Assembly: GCA_050944015.1 (NCBI GenBank)
Contig: JBMNQG010000002.1
Location: 19,845-83,844 of the forward strand
Source: DUOX01 sp050944015
GTDB lineage: Bacteria; Bacillota; Clostridia; Oscillospirales; Oscillospiraceae
DNA: 64,000 nucleotides
Direction of reading: 5' to 3'
This document shows, piece by piece, positions 1-7,904 of the stretch. A program made the position numbers and the translations under genes. The stretch's first letter is position 1, and each line of letters begins with the position of its first letter. The notes under the pieces were generated by a model. It searched no databases. It was given only the letters and a program-made list of their open reading frames with translations, and was not told where the DNA came from.

Positions 1-1375
1 TTTTGGAGTCGTACTGGAAGTAAGCCTGGACGTTCTTATTGGTGTAGTCACCTATGATCTTGATGCTGTTCTTGTTGGCGCCAACGGTGCCATCGCTTCC
101 CAGGCCCCAGAACTTGCAGGAGATGATATCTGCGGAGGTGGTGTCAGGCTCCTCCGTGATGGGTATGCTCCTGCCGCTGACATCGTCCACAATGCCGATA
201 GTAAAGCTGTGGAGGGGCTGCTCGGACTGGATGTTGCGGAACGCGGAAAGAATGGCTCCGGGAGGAACATCCTTTGAAGCCAGGCCGTAGCGCCCGCCGT
301 AAACGCCGACGCCGGACAGGTGGGTGCCTGCCAGGGCGGAAACCACGTCCAGGTACAGGGGCTCGCCGGGTGCGCCGGGTTCCTTGGTGCGGTCAAGAAC
401 CGCAATCCTCTTCACCGTGGCGGGCAGGGCCTCCAGCAGGTGCTTCTGCGAGAACGGACGATACAGGTGCACCTTTACAAGGCCCACCTTTTCGCCCTTG
501 GCGCGGAGATAGTCCACAACCTCCTCCGCGGCCTCGCAAACGCTACCCATGGCCACCAAGACGTACTCGGCGTCGGGTGCGCCGTAATAGTTAAAGAGCT
601 TGTAGTTGGTGCCTATTTTTGCGTTGACCATGTTCATGTATTCTTCCACAATTGCGGGTATGGCGTCATACCTGGGGTTTGCAGCTTCCCGTATCTGGAA
701 GAATATGTCGCCGTTCTGGTTGCTGCCCCGGAGATTCGGCCGCTCGGGACTGGCAGCGTCCTTGCGGAAATCCTTGATGGCGTCCCAATCCACCATTGAA
801 GCCAGGTCGTCGTAGTCCCAGACCTCGATCTTCTGCATCTCGTGAGAGGTGCGGAAGCCGTCAAAGAAGTGCAGGAAGGGAATCCTGCTCTTTATTGCGG
901 CCAGGTGGGCAACGGCGCCCAGGTCCATAACCTCCTGGGGGCTGTTTGAAGCCAGCATGGCATAACCTGTCTGGCGGCAGGCATAAATATCCGAGTGGTC
1001 TCCGAAGATGGAAAGTGCGTGGGTGGCTATGGTCCGGGCTGTAACATGTATGACTGAGGGCAGGTACTCTCCCGCCATCTTATACATGTTGGGTATCATC
1101 AGGAGAAGACCCTGGGAAGCGGTATACGTGGTTGTAAGGGCGCCGGCTGTAAGGCTGCCGTGAACCGCTCCGGCGGCGCCTCCTTCAGATTGCATCTCCA
1201 CCACATTTACTCTTTGGCCAAAGATGTTTTTAAGTCCGGAAGCCGACCATTTGTCCACATATTCCGCCATGGGGGAAGAGGGCGTTATGGGGTAGATGGC
1301 GGCGACTTCCGTAAAGGCATATGAAACATGGGCGGCGGCAGTATTCCCGTCCATTGTTTTCCGCATTCTTGCCAT
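1..1375 (-). CDS. nifJ: Pyruvate:ferredoxin (flavodoxin) oxidoreductase, N-terminal part
   Basis: The minus strand reads without a stop from an ATG at 1375 to the window edge, about 458 residues of a protein usually near 1170 aa. The enzyme decarboxylates pyruvate to acetyl-CoA and reduces ferredoxin in the cytoplasm. The N-terminus contains YPITPSSPMAEY with the substrate-binding threonine at residue 31, then EGGAAGAVHGSL and the TASQGLLLMIPNMYKMAGE stretch typical of domain I. AGGAGATG lies 6-7 nt before the start. The ferredoxin-like cysteines and thiamine-binding domain would lie outside the window. It matches the Rnf subunit at the other end as an energy-metabolism partner. Family assignment is firm; only completeness cannot be judged. 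Confidence 0.95.
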   Translation of the reverse strand, partial: MARMRKTMDGNTAAAHVSYAFTEVAAIYPITPSSPMAEYVDKWSASGLKNIFGQRVNVVEMQSEGGAAGAVHGSLTAGALTTTYTASQGLLLMIPNMYKMAGEYLPSVIHVTARTIATHALSIFGDHSDIYACRQTGYAMLASNSPQEVMDLGAVAHLAAIKSRIPFLHFFDGFRTSHEMQKIEVWDYDDLASMVDWDAIKDFRKDAASPERPNLRGSNQNGDIFFQIREAANPRYDAIPAIVEEYMNMVNAKIGTNYKLFNYYGAPDAEYVLVAMGSVCEAAEEVVDYLRAKGEKVGLVKVHLYRPFSQKHLLEALPATVKRIAVLDRTKEPGAPGEPLYLDVVSALAGTHLSGVGVYGGRYGLASKDVPPGAILSAFRNIQSEQPLHSFTIGIVDDVSGRSIPITEEPDTTSADIISCKFWGLGSDGTVGANKNSIKIIGDYTNKNVQAYFQYDSK

Positions 1376-1602
1376 TTTATCATCTCCTTCGCGATAGCTA
1401 TTATTTGCAAAAATGGTTATAATTAATTATTAGTTCCTAATTTTATCATTTTTCCTCCGAGAAGTAAATTAATGAATCCCGAAATGGAATAATTTTGTTA
1501 CTTTGCCCTTAAGAACAGTAATTTTGAGGGCCATTTTTGATAGGTGCGCAAAAACGCGCCTTCTTTTTTGAGGATTAGAAAGCCTATTTAGGTAAATAAT
1601 AC

Positions 1603-1631
1603 TTGTGATTTATCCCTTAATGTTATATAAT
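1603..1631 (+). promoter_or_regulatory. Sigma-A-type promoter of the asp23-fakA operon
   Basis: TTGTGA (1603-1608) and TATAAT (1626-1631) are separated by exactly 17 bp and lie 55 bp before the ATG at 1687. This placing rules out the further-upstream in-frame ATG at 1630, which overlaps the -10 box. The rest of 1376-1600 is AT-rich and non-coding, and should also hold the divergent nifJ promoter, which I could not pinpoint. Confidence 0.7.
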
Positions 1632-1686
1632 GCTATACTATCCGATAGTCATCGGCTGGACTGCAAATAGGAAGGAGAGTCTCTCG

Positions 1687-2040
1687 ATGGTGAGAATTGA
1701 AAACGACAAGGGTACAATAACCATCACGAGCGATGTGTTTACCAACATAGCCGGCGACGCGGCAACCAACTGCTTCGGCGTCAAAGGCATGGCCGGCCGC
1801 TCCAGGGAAAGCGGCCTGGTGCAGCTCCTTCGGCGGGACTCCATGTCCAAAGGCGTTTTTATCAGTTTCGATAACGGCGGCAGCATTTCCATAGAACTGC
1901 ACATCGTCGTAGATCACGGGGTCAACCTCAATGCGCTGTGCAAAAGCATAATAAGCGAGGTCAGCTATAAGGTCAGTAGCGCCACCGGCGTTCCGGTGAA
2001 AAGAGTAGACGTCTACGTTGACTCCATGATTATTGACTAG
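1687..2040 (+). CDS. Asp23/Gls24 family protein (YloU-like)
   Basis: A 117-aa protein beginning MVRIENDKGTITI, with the Asp23/Gls24 pattern of an N-terminal beta-rich segment, FGVKGMAGRS in the middle and VDHGVNLNAL later. Proteins of this family are linked to envelope stress or alkaline shock; YloU sits beside a DAK-domain gene in Bacillus as it does here. The start at 1687 is chosen because GAAGGAGAG precedes it at normal spacing and because the earlier ATG at 1630 falls inside the -10 box. The fakA-like gene begins 38 bp downstream behind its own ribosome site, so the two are almost certainly co-transcribed. The exact biochemical role is not known. Confidence 0.9.
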   Translation: MVRIENDKGTITITSDVFTNIAGDAATNCFGVKGMAGRSRESGLVQLLRRDSMSKGVFISFDNGGSISIELHIVVDHGVNLNALCKSIISEVSYKVSSATGVPVKRVDVYVDSMIID

Positions 2041-2078
2041 AGAACCTTACTCCAGAGGTTCTGCGGAGGTGCTTTCAA

Positions 2079-3719
2079 ATGAGAGAATATATAGACGGCA
2101 TTGCTTTCAGAGACATGGTGCTATGCGCCTATGACGCTCTTGAAGCAAACCGTCAGCGTATAAACGAACTCAACGTGTTTCCAGTGCCCGACGGGGATAC
2201 CGGCACGAACATGAGCCTGACAATGAGCGCTGCTGTCACCGAACTCCGGAAAAAGCAGCCCACCACGGTGGATTCCGTGGCCGATGTGACCGCTTCCGCC
2301 CTCCTACGCGGCGCAAGGGGCAATTCAGGCGTCATACTTTCCCTCCTGTTTCGCGGCATGGCAAAGAGCCTGAAGGGCAAAACAAGCGCCGACGCCCTTG
2401 ACCTGGCCCAGGCCATGACCGAGGGAGTCGAGGCGGCGTACAAGGCCGTTATGAAGCCCACAGAGGGAACCATTCTCACAGTGTCCCGCATGGCGGCTAA
2501 TTCCGCATTGGAGTTCGCCCAGGCGGGCAGCGACGTGGAGCTCATGCTGGTCTGCGCCCTTGAGTCTGCCAAAGACGCTTTGGCGGAAACAATCAACCAG
2601 AACCCGGTATTAAAGAAGGCGGGCGTTATAGACGCCGGCGGGCAGGGCTACGTAATTATTCTGGACGCCATGCTTGCATCCCTCCAGGGCAGGGCCACCG
2701 CCAAGCTCAGCGAAGAGGAAAAGCCCAGGGAATCGGCGGATTTCTCCAGCTTTAAAACAGAGGATATAACCTTCACCTACTGCACCGAGTTTATCGTCAG
2801 CCGGGCCAACGACAAGTCGCCTCACCTGCTCCGCTCCTTTTTGGAAACGCTGGGGGACAGCGTCGTGGTCGTGGACGACGATGAGATAATCAAGACCCAT
2901 GTGCACACGAACCAGCCGGGCCAGGTGATAATCGAAGCCCTCACCTACGGGCCCCTGCTTACGGTCAAGATAGAAAACATGCGGGAGCAGCATACAAACC
3001 TCGGCGGGGGAGTCCAGGAAGGCAGCCCCGCGGCGGAAGAGGAGGAAATTGCGCCTCCCGAGAAAAAATACGGCGCCGTGGCCGTCTGCTCCGGCAAGGG
3101 TATGGAAAAGATTTTCCGGGAGCTGGGCGTGGACGGCATAGTAACCGGCGGTCAGACCATGAACCCTTCCACCGAGGATATACTGCGGGAAATCAACCGC
3201 ACCCCGGCGGAAATCGTCTTTGTGTTTCCAAACAACAAAAACATCATTATGGCGGCCGAACAGTGCATTCCGCTGTCGGAAAAGAAAATAATCGTTATAC
3301 CCACCAAAACCGTGCCTCAGGGAGTATCCGCTATGCTGAACATGGATACATACGCCGAGGAGGACGAGCTTGTAGCTGCCCTCAATGACTCTGTATCCAA
3401 AGTTCGCACGGCCCTTGTAACCTATGCCGCCAGAGTTTCCGAGTTTGACGGCCACAGCATCAGCGCCGGAGAGTACCTGGCCATGCTGGACGGCTCCCTT
3501 ATTGGCAACTTTAGCGACTTCTCCCGCCTCCTTGACAAGCTGATTGAGACATTCAAGGAATATGACCCGGAGTTTATCTCCATCTACTACGGGGAGGAAG
3601 TTGACGAAAAGAGCGCCCAGGATGTGAGCGATACCATAGCCAGCCACTTCCCGGACGCGGAGGTTAACCTTATTTACGGCGGGCAACCCGTTTACTATTA
3701 TATGATTTCACTTGAATAA
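2079..3719 (+). CDS. DAK-domain fatty acid kinase catalytic subunit-like protein (YloV/FakA)
   Basis: 546 aa. The N-terminal DhaL-like ATP-binding domain has NVFPVPDGDTGTNMS with DGDTGTN at residues 38-44, then RGARGNSGVILS and, near residue 190, VIDAGGQGYV. The middle and C-terminal parts match the DAK1_2/DegV-like region of YloV and FakA. Characterised FakA proteins phosphorylate fatty acids bound to a FakB (DegV) partner, feeding phospholipid synthesis; no FakB gene is seen nearby. The start follows GGAGGT at 2065-2070. The length is normal for the family and a strong hairpin terminator follows. Family is certain; the substrate is inferred. Confidence 0.9.
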   Translation: MREYIDGIAFRDMVLCAYDALEANRQRINELNVFPVPDGDTGTNMSLTMSAAVTELRKKQPTTVDSVADVTASALLRGARGNSGVILSLLFRGMAKSLKGKTSADALDLAQAMTEGVEAAYKAVMKPTEGTILTVSRMAANSALEFAQAGSDVELMLVCALESAKDALAETINQNPVLKKAGVIDAGGQGYVIILDAMLASLQGRATAKLSEEEKPRESADFSSFKTEDITFTYCTEFIVSRANDKSPHLLRSFLETLGDSVVVVDDDEIIKTHVHTNQPGQVIIEALTYGPLLTVKIENMREQHTNLGGGVQEGSPAAEEEEIAPPEKKYGAVAVCSGKGMEKIFRELGVDGIVTGGQTMNPSTEDILREINRTPAEIVFVFPNNKNIIMAAEQCIPLSEKKIIVIPTKTVPQGVSAMLNMDTYAEEDELVAALNDSVSKVRTALVTYAARVSEFDGHSISAGEYLAMLDGSLIGNFSDFSRLLDKLIETFKEYDPEFISIYYGEEVDEKSAQDVSDTIASHFPDAEVNLIYGGQPVYYYMISLE

Positions 3720-3727
3720 GCAATTAT

Positions 3728-3760
3728 GCCCCGGACGCGCAGGTCCGGGGCCTATATTTT
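3728..3760 (+). terminator. Rho-independent terminator of the fakA-like operon
   Basis: GCCCCGGAC (3728-3736) pairs with GTCCGGGGC (3743-3751) around a 6-nt loop, followed by CTATATTTTTAATT. It lies 8 bp past the stop codon. Confidence 0.85.
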
Positions 3761-3807
3761 TAATTAATTTTAAGTCTCGAATCTGATGATTCGGGACTTT
3801 TTGTCGT

Positions 3808-4590
3808 TTATTCTTCTTCCTCCAGGTTTTCCACCAGCACCGCGGTGGTGAGAAGCAGCAAAACGGCTGTGGCCAAAAATATGAGCTGCCTGCCCATTGT
3901 GGGGTTGTCCGCCAGGGCGACGAAGCACATATACCCGCCCAGGCCGCAGAAGTATATGGCGGAAAAGGGCTTCGCCCTCCCGAAAGCATAGCCGCACAGG
4001 AAATAAAAACCCAAAATGGCGGCGGAAATCGCCAGTATCTCTATGGCGTAGGCCCAAACCGTGGGATTAGCCGCATGCTCCTTGTAGGAGACTATTAGCC
4101 AGAAACAAAACTGTGCAACCGGCACCACCGAGCAGAGGCACTTGGTTCCCGTATCCAAGCGGCTTTTCACGCCGTTCAGCAACACGGGCACGGCCACTCC
4201 CGACGCGGCGGTCAGCAGCGCCAGGATTCTGAATAAAACGGGGTATTCGCTGTGACCAGAAGCGATGAACATCCACGCGGCCCCTGCGACCATCAAAAAT
4301 CCGAAGGCTATATAGCCCAGGGGGAAGAAAACCGTACGCCCCTTGAGCGCAGATTCCAATTCTCCGGATGCTTTGTACTTTTTTAGCCCCCTTACAAAAG
4401 CTAAATATGCAAGGGCAGTGACTGCTAAAAGAATTGCGACTATATAGCTCAGAGACGCGCCGGGGGTCGCAAGCCCCGTTTCCTTGTCAAATACGGCAAG
4501 GTTCTGCATCCACCGCAGCAGGAGGCTGAACGCACCCATGACAAATAAAAAAACGCAAATTTTTAATGCTTTTTTCTGCATACTCCGCAT
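3808..4590 (-). CDS. Polytopic membrane protein of unknown function
   Basis: 260 aa. I do not recognise the family. Six or seven hydrophobic segments are visible: ICVFLFVMGAFSLLL near residue 10, a segment near 48-65, then one or two each around 90-110, 118-135, 155-170, 183-205 and 235-253. It ends in an acidic tail (ENLEEEE). No signal cleavage or catalytic motif is seen. It stands alone between the fakA terminator and the oppositely oriented spoIID. A second ATG at 4581 has a better-placed GGAG, so the first three residues may not be translated. Position beside sporulation and envelope genes is only weak context. Confidence 0.7.
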   Translation of the reverse strand: MRSMQKKALKICVFLFVMGAFSLLLRWMQNLAVFDKETGLATPGASLSYIVAILLAVTALAYLAFVRGLKKYKASGELESALKGRTVFFPLGYIAFGFLMVAGAAWMFIASGHSEYPVLFRILALLTAASGVAVPVLLNGVKSRLDTGTKCLCSVVPVAQFCFWLIVSYKEHAANPTVWAYAIEILAISAAILGFYFLCGYAFGRAKPFSAIYFCGLGGYMCFVALADNPTMGRQLIFLATAVLLLLTTAVLVENLEEEE

Positions 4591-4691
4591 AATTATAGAC
4601 CTGACCCAGTAATCTTTAATGTTAACTTATTCTATAACTCTTTTTTAAAACCGTCAATAAATTTTTCTGCCCGGTCAACGGAGGGTTTTTT

Positions 4692-5714
4692 ATGATAAAA
4701 CGGACCGTTATAATTTCAATTATTCTTCTATTAATCGCCCTGTGCCTGCCCCTGCTTTTCGTCGATAAATCCGCGGCCCAAAACGCACCGCAAGAAACAC
4801 CGGAGCCTTCCCCCTCAGAAGCATCCGCTTCCGCCAATCCGCTTAAAAATGCCTATACTCCCGGCAAGGACAGCACCATAAGCTTTACCTCCCTCATAGA
4901 CGGCAGGCTCATGAAGGTAAACATGGATTCATACCTACCCGGCGTTCTGGCGGCGGAAATGCCCGCCTCCTTTGAAACGGAGGCCCTGAAGGCCCAGGCA
5001 GTCGCCGCCCGGACATACATACTTTTCTTCATAATTTCCGAAAATCCCCGGCACCCCCAGGCGGCCGTGTGCAACGACGCCAGCTGCTGCAAAGCCTATC
5101 TGGACGAGGAGGCCCTGAGGGAAAGATGGGGCGACAAATATGACGAGTATTGGCAGAAGATGCTCTCCGCCGTCTCCGAGACCGACGGACAGTACCTAAT
5201 ATGGGACGGTCAGATTATCCAGGCGGCATTTCACTCTTCCTCCTCCGGGAAAACTGAAGACAGCGGAAACGTCTGGGCCGACCTCCCCTATCTGGTCAGC
5301 GTTGATAGCCCCGAAACGGAGGCGGACGTGCCCAACTACATCACCACGGTGGAGGTGTCCCCCGAGGACTTCCGCCGGACCATTCTGGGCAGCTTCCCCA
5401 ACGCCTCCCTGGACGGCGACCCCGCCCTGTGGCTGGGGGAAATAAGTTACAACGACAGCGTACGGGTGGACAAGGCAACCATAGGGGGCTTGGAAGTGTC
5501 CGGCGTACAGATGAGGGGGCTCTTTTCCCTCCGTTCCACCGCCTTCAAGCTGGAGTATACGGGAGAATACTTCCTCTTCACCGTCACCGGCTACGGCCAC
5601 GGGGTCGGCATGAGCCAGTACGGGGCAAACGTAATGGCAAAGTCCGGCAAAACCTATGTGGAGATACTGTCTCACTATTACCCGGGCACGGAACTTGTTT
5701 TTTCCGCCGGCTGA
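4692..5714 (+). CDS. spoIID: Stage II sporulation protein D, lytic transglycosylase
   Basis: 340 aa. An N-terminal membrane anchor (residues 4-26, IISIILLLIALCLPLLFV) precedes a low-complexity Pro/Glu linker and the SpoIID domain, which starts near residue 65. Recognisable blocks are YLPGVLAAEMPASFETEALK, AVAARTYIL, FHSSSSGKTEDS and, at the C-terminus, GYGHGVGMSQYGA followed by HYYPGTEL. SpoIID cleaves glycan strands in the septal wall so that the mother cell can engulf the forespore, acting with SpoIIM and SpoIIP. Their genes are not here. GGAGGG precedes the start. Its presence shows the host lineage forms spores, or descends from spore formers. Confidence 0.92.
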   Translation: MIKRTVIISIILLLIALCLPLLFVDKSAAQNAPQETPEPSPSEASASANPLKNAYTPGKDSTISFTSLIDGRLMKVNMDSYLPGVLAAEMPASFETEALKAQAVAARTYILFFIISENPRHPQAAVCNDASCCKAYLDEEALRERWGDKYDEYWQKMLSAVSETDGQYLIWDGQIIQAAFHSSSSGKTEDSGNVWADLPYLVSVDSPETEADVPNYITTVEVSPEDFRRTILGSFPNASLDGDPALWLGEISYNDSVRVDKATIGGLEVSGVQMRGLFSLRSTAFKLEYTGEYFLFTVTGYGHGVGMSQYGANVMAKSGKTYVEILSHYYPGTELVFSAG

Positions 5715-5754
5715 GCCTGCGGTGGCCAGCCTTGTTTTTTCCTGCTTTTGTCGT

Positions 5755-5950
5755 ATTATATTTTGCTGCAAACTTCAAAAACTACAACAAGGAAAACCAA
5801 TTACGCGTCCTAAAAGGGCTTAAGACAGAGCATGTAGGGCCTCATCGCACCCCGAGGGCGGCTGCTCCGTGCTTGGAGATAAATGCCCTAGGCTTTGAGC
5901 TTGCGGGACGGGAAACCTGCGGTCGCCCCAGTGGGCGGCCTTCTGTATTT
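5755..5950 (+). ncRNA. Possible structured RNA (6S-like rod) with terminator
   Basis: In the 415-bp gap between spoIID and hrcA no ORF looks real, but the sequence can fold as a long interrupted rod: CGTCC (5806-5810) with GGACG (5906-5910), GCTTAA with TTTGAGC, then TAGGGC (5835-5840) with GCCCTA (5885-5890). A terminator-like hairpin GGTCGCCC...GGGCGGCC (5921-5940) plus TTCTGTATTT follows, and a TATTATATT box lies just upstream near 5754. The rod with a central bubble resembles 6S RNA, but I see no decisive sequence signature, so the name is a guess. Confidence 0.35.
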
Positions 5951-6039
5951 GCGGAAACAACCATTCGGCAGATTTCCTTTTTTTCCAATAAGCTAGTATT
6001 ATAATTATGAATAAACTGTCAATTCGTGTATCAGAGCAC

Positions 6040-6093
6040 TTGACAATGGATATTATTAGTGATACATTAGCACTCGAAGGCCGAGAGTGCCAA
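6040..6093 (+). promoter_or_regulatory. hrcA operon promoter with CIRCE operator
   Basis: TTGACA (6040-6045) and TACATT (6063-6068) are 17 bp apart. The CIRCE inverted repeat TTAGCACTC (6067-6075), nine bases, GAGTGCCAA (6085-6093) begins inside the -10 box, so bound HrcA would block polymerase directly. One arm differs by one base from the consensus GAGTGCTAA. Confidence 0.95.
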
Positions 6094-6129
6094 AAACAGG
6101 ATTTATCCGGGCGCAGGTGGTGATGTGTT

Positions 6130-7221
6130 GTGAAGCTAAGCGACAGAAAAAAGAAGATATTGGCAGCAATTATTGAAAACTACATTGACTCCGCAGAACC
6201 TGTGGGCTCCAAAGCCATCGCCCGAAGCTCCGGCCTGGGGCTTTCTTCAGCCACAATTAGGAATGAGATGGCCGAGCTTACAGCCATGGGATATTTGGAG
6301 CAGCCTCACACCTCCGCCGGACGCATACCATCCCCGAAGGGCTATCGCCTGTACGTCAACGAGCTGATGCGCAGGCACAGGCTGTCCCTGGAAGAAATGC
6401 AGGCCATCAACTACAGCCTTAGCCAGAAAGTGCATCAGCTTGACATGCTTATGGGCAATATCGGGCGCCTGGCCTCCCAGCTGACCAATTATCCTGCCCT
6501 TGCCCTGGCGCCTCCTACGCCTGCCACCATTCAGCGTTTTGACATGATTTATATCAACGCCAATACCTTCATTATAGTAGCGCTTTTGAGCAACAACACC
6601 GTAAAAAACAAGCTGGTGCACCTGCCCTTTTCCGTCGAGCAGGGCATGGTTCAAAAGCTCTCTACCCTCTTCAACGTGAATTTAACGGGCATTACCGAGG
6701 ACAAAATAACAAACATGCTCATCAACACTCTGGAGCGGGCCTCAGGAGACACCATGGGCCTCGTTTCCGTTATTGCCGGCTTTGCAATTGAAGTGCTTCA
6801 CCGGTCCCAGGCGGGCCAGGCAGTGGTCACCGGCACGCCCAACCTTCTCAGGCTGCCGGAGTTCCGTGACCCGGAGAAGGCCCACAGGGTGATGAGCTAT
6901 CTGTCCGACATAAATCATCTTTTGGAGCTTACGGAACTGGATAACGAGAACGATATTCCAGATAATGATATAAAAGTTTATATAGGCCCCGAAAACGTAG
7001 CCGAGGAGCTGCAGGATTCCAGCGTGGTATTAGCAGGTTACAACGCTGGGGATAATATGCAGGGGCTTATTGGGGTGGTTGGCCCCACCAGGATGGACTA
7101 TTCCAGGGTGGCAGCCAAGCTAAGCTACATTGCGGAAGGCTTGAGCAGGCTGCTGGCCAGTGGTGAAGCCCCCCAGGGCTTTGACAAGATTATGATCAAA
7201 GGAGATGATATAGATGAGTAA
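6130..7221 (+). CDS. hrcA: Heat-inducible transcription repressor HrcA
   Basis: 363 aa, starting with GTG at 6130 behind AGGTGGTGAT. The N-terminal winged helix (MKLSDRKKKILAAIIENYI, ATIRNEMAELTAMGYLEQPH, TSAGRIPSPKGYR) is diagnostic, followed by the GAF-like dimer domain. HrcA represses the heat-shock genes by binding CIRCE, which lies 37 bp upstream, so the operon is self-regulated and requires GroEL to refold the repressor in known systems. It is the first gene of hrcA-grpE-dnaK-dnaJ and overlaps grpE by 8 nt. Length and order are standard for Firmicutes. Confidence 0.97.
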   Translation: MKLSDRKKKILAAIIENYIDSAEPVGSKAIARSSGLGLSSATIRNEMAELTAMGYLEQPHTSAGRIPSPKGYRLYVNELMRRHRLSLEEMQAINYSLSQKVHQLDMLMGNIGRLASQLTNYPALALAPPTPATIQRFDMIYINANTFIIVALLSNNTVKNKLVHLPFSVEQGMVQKLSTLFNVNLTGITEDKITNMLINTLERASGDTMGLVSVIAGFAIEVLHRSQAGQAVVTGTPNLLRLPEFRDPEKAHRVMSYLSDINHLLELTELDNENDIPDNDIKVYIGPENVAEELQDSSVVLAGYNAGDNMQGLIGVVGPTRMDYSRVAAKLSYIAEGLSRLLASGEAPQGFDKIMIKGDDIDE

Positions 7222-7834
7222 GAATAACGACGCAGCCCGGGACAATGCGCAGAATACGGGTTGCGAAGAAAGCAGGGGCTCCCCGGACACAGAAGTCTCT
7301 CCTGAGGAGGCCGCATGCCCCGTTGCGGAAGAGGAAGCCGCAAAACCCGCCGCAGCAGAGGAAAATGCAAGTCCTGACGAGTTATCCGTTTTATCTGCTG
7401 AAATCAAGTCCCTGAAGGATGAGCTGGCTGCCGAAAAGGACAAGTACCTCCGCCTGCTGGCCGAGTATGACAACTACCGCAAGCGCAGCCAAAAGGAGCG
7501 CGAGAACATATTTTTTGACGTTCAGGCTGAAACCATCACCAGGTTTCTGCCGGTTTACGACAACCTGGCCCGCGCCCTCGCCCAGGAAACCGCCGACGAG
7601 GCATATCGCAAAGGCGTGGAGATGATAATGGCCCAGTTTCAGGAAATCCTCGAAAAATTCGGGGTTACCGAAATCGAGGCGCTGGGCAGGAAGTTTGACC
7701 CCGAACTCCACAATGCCGTAATGCACACCGAGGACGAGACCAAGGGAGAAAACGAGATTGTGGAGGAGTTCCAAAAGGGCTTTATGATGGGCGACAGGGT
7801 CATCAGGTATTCCATGGTAAAAGTGGCCAACTAA
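7214..7834 (+). CDS. grpE: Nucleotide exchange factor GrpE
   Basis: 206 aa. A low-complexity acidic Ala/Glu-rich N-terminus (residues 1-58) leads into the long coiled coil (LSAEIKSLKDELAAEKDKYLRL) and the family signature LAEYDNYRKRSQKERENIF, with a beta-wing at the C-terminus ending MMGDRVIRYSMVKVAN. GrpE releases ADP from DnaK as part of the chaperone cycle. GGAGATGATATAG precedes the ATG, which overlaps the end of hrcA, suggesting translational coupling. dnaK starts 70 bp downstream. Confidence 0.97.
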   Translation: MSKNNDAARDNAQNTGCEESRGSPDTEVSPEEAACPVAEEEAAKPAAAEENASPDELSVLSAEIKSLKDELAAEKDKYLRLLAEYDNYRKRSQKERENIFFDVQAETITRFLPVYDNLARALAQETADEAYRKGVEMIMAQFQEILEKFGVTEIEALGRKFDPELHNAVMHTEDETKGENEIVEEFQKGFMMGDRVIRYSMVKVAN

Positions 7835-7904
7835 GTTTTGATTTTTGATTCGTGGCGCTTCTTACGCCTTACAATAAACTGATTATTTTGGAGGTAACAC
7901 AATT

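Noticed and set aside
1630..1686. Upstream ATG for the Asp23 protein
   Set aside because: It overlaps the -10 box of a well-spaced promoter, so it cannot lie in the transcript.
2610..3686. 358-aa open frame antisense to the fakA-like gene
   Set aside because: Shadow frame in GC-rich coding sequence; no ribosome site, low-complexity composition, and the plus strand encodes a well-known family.
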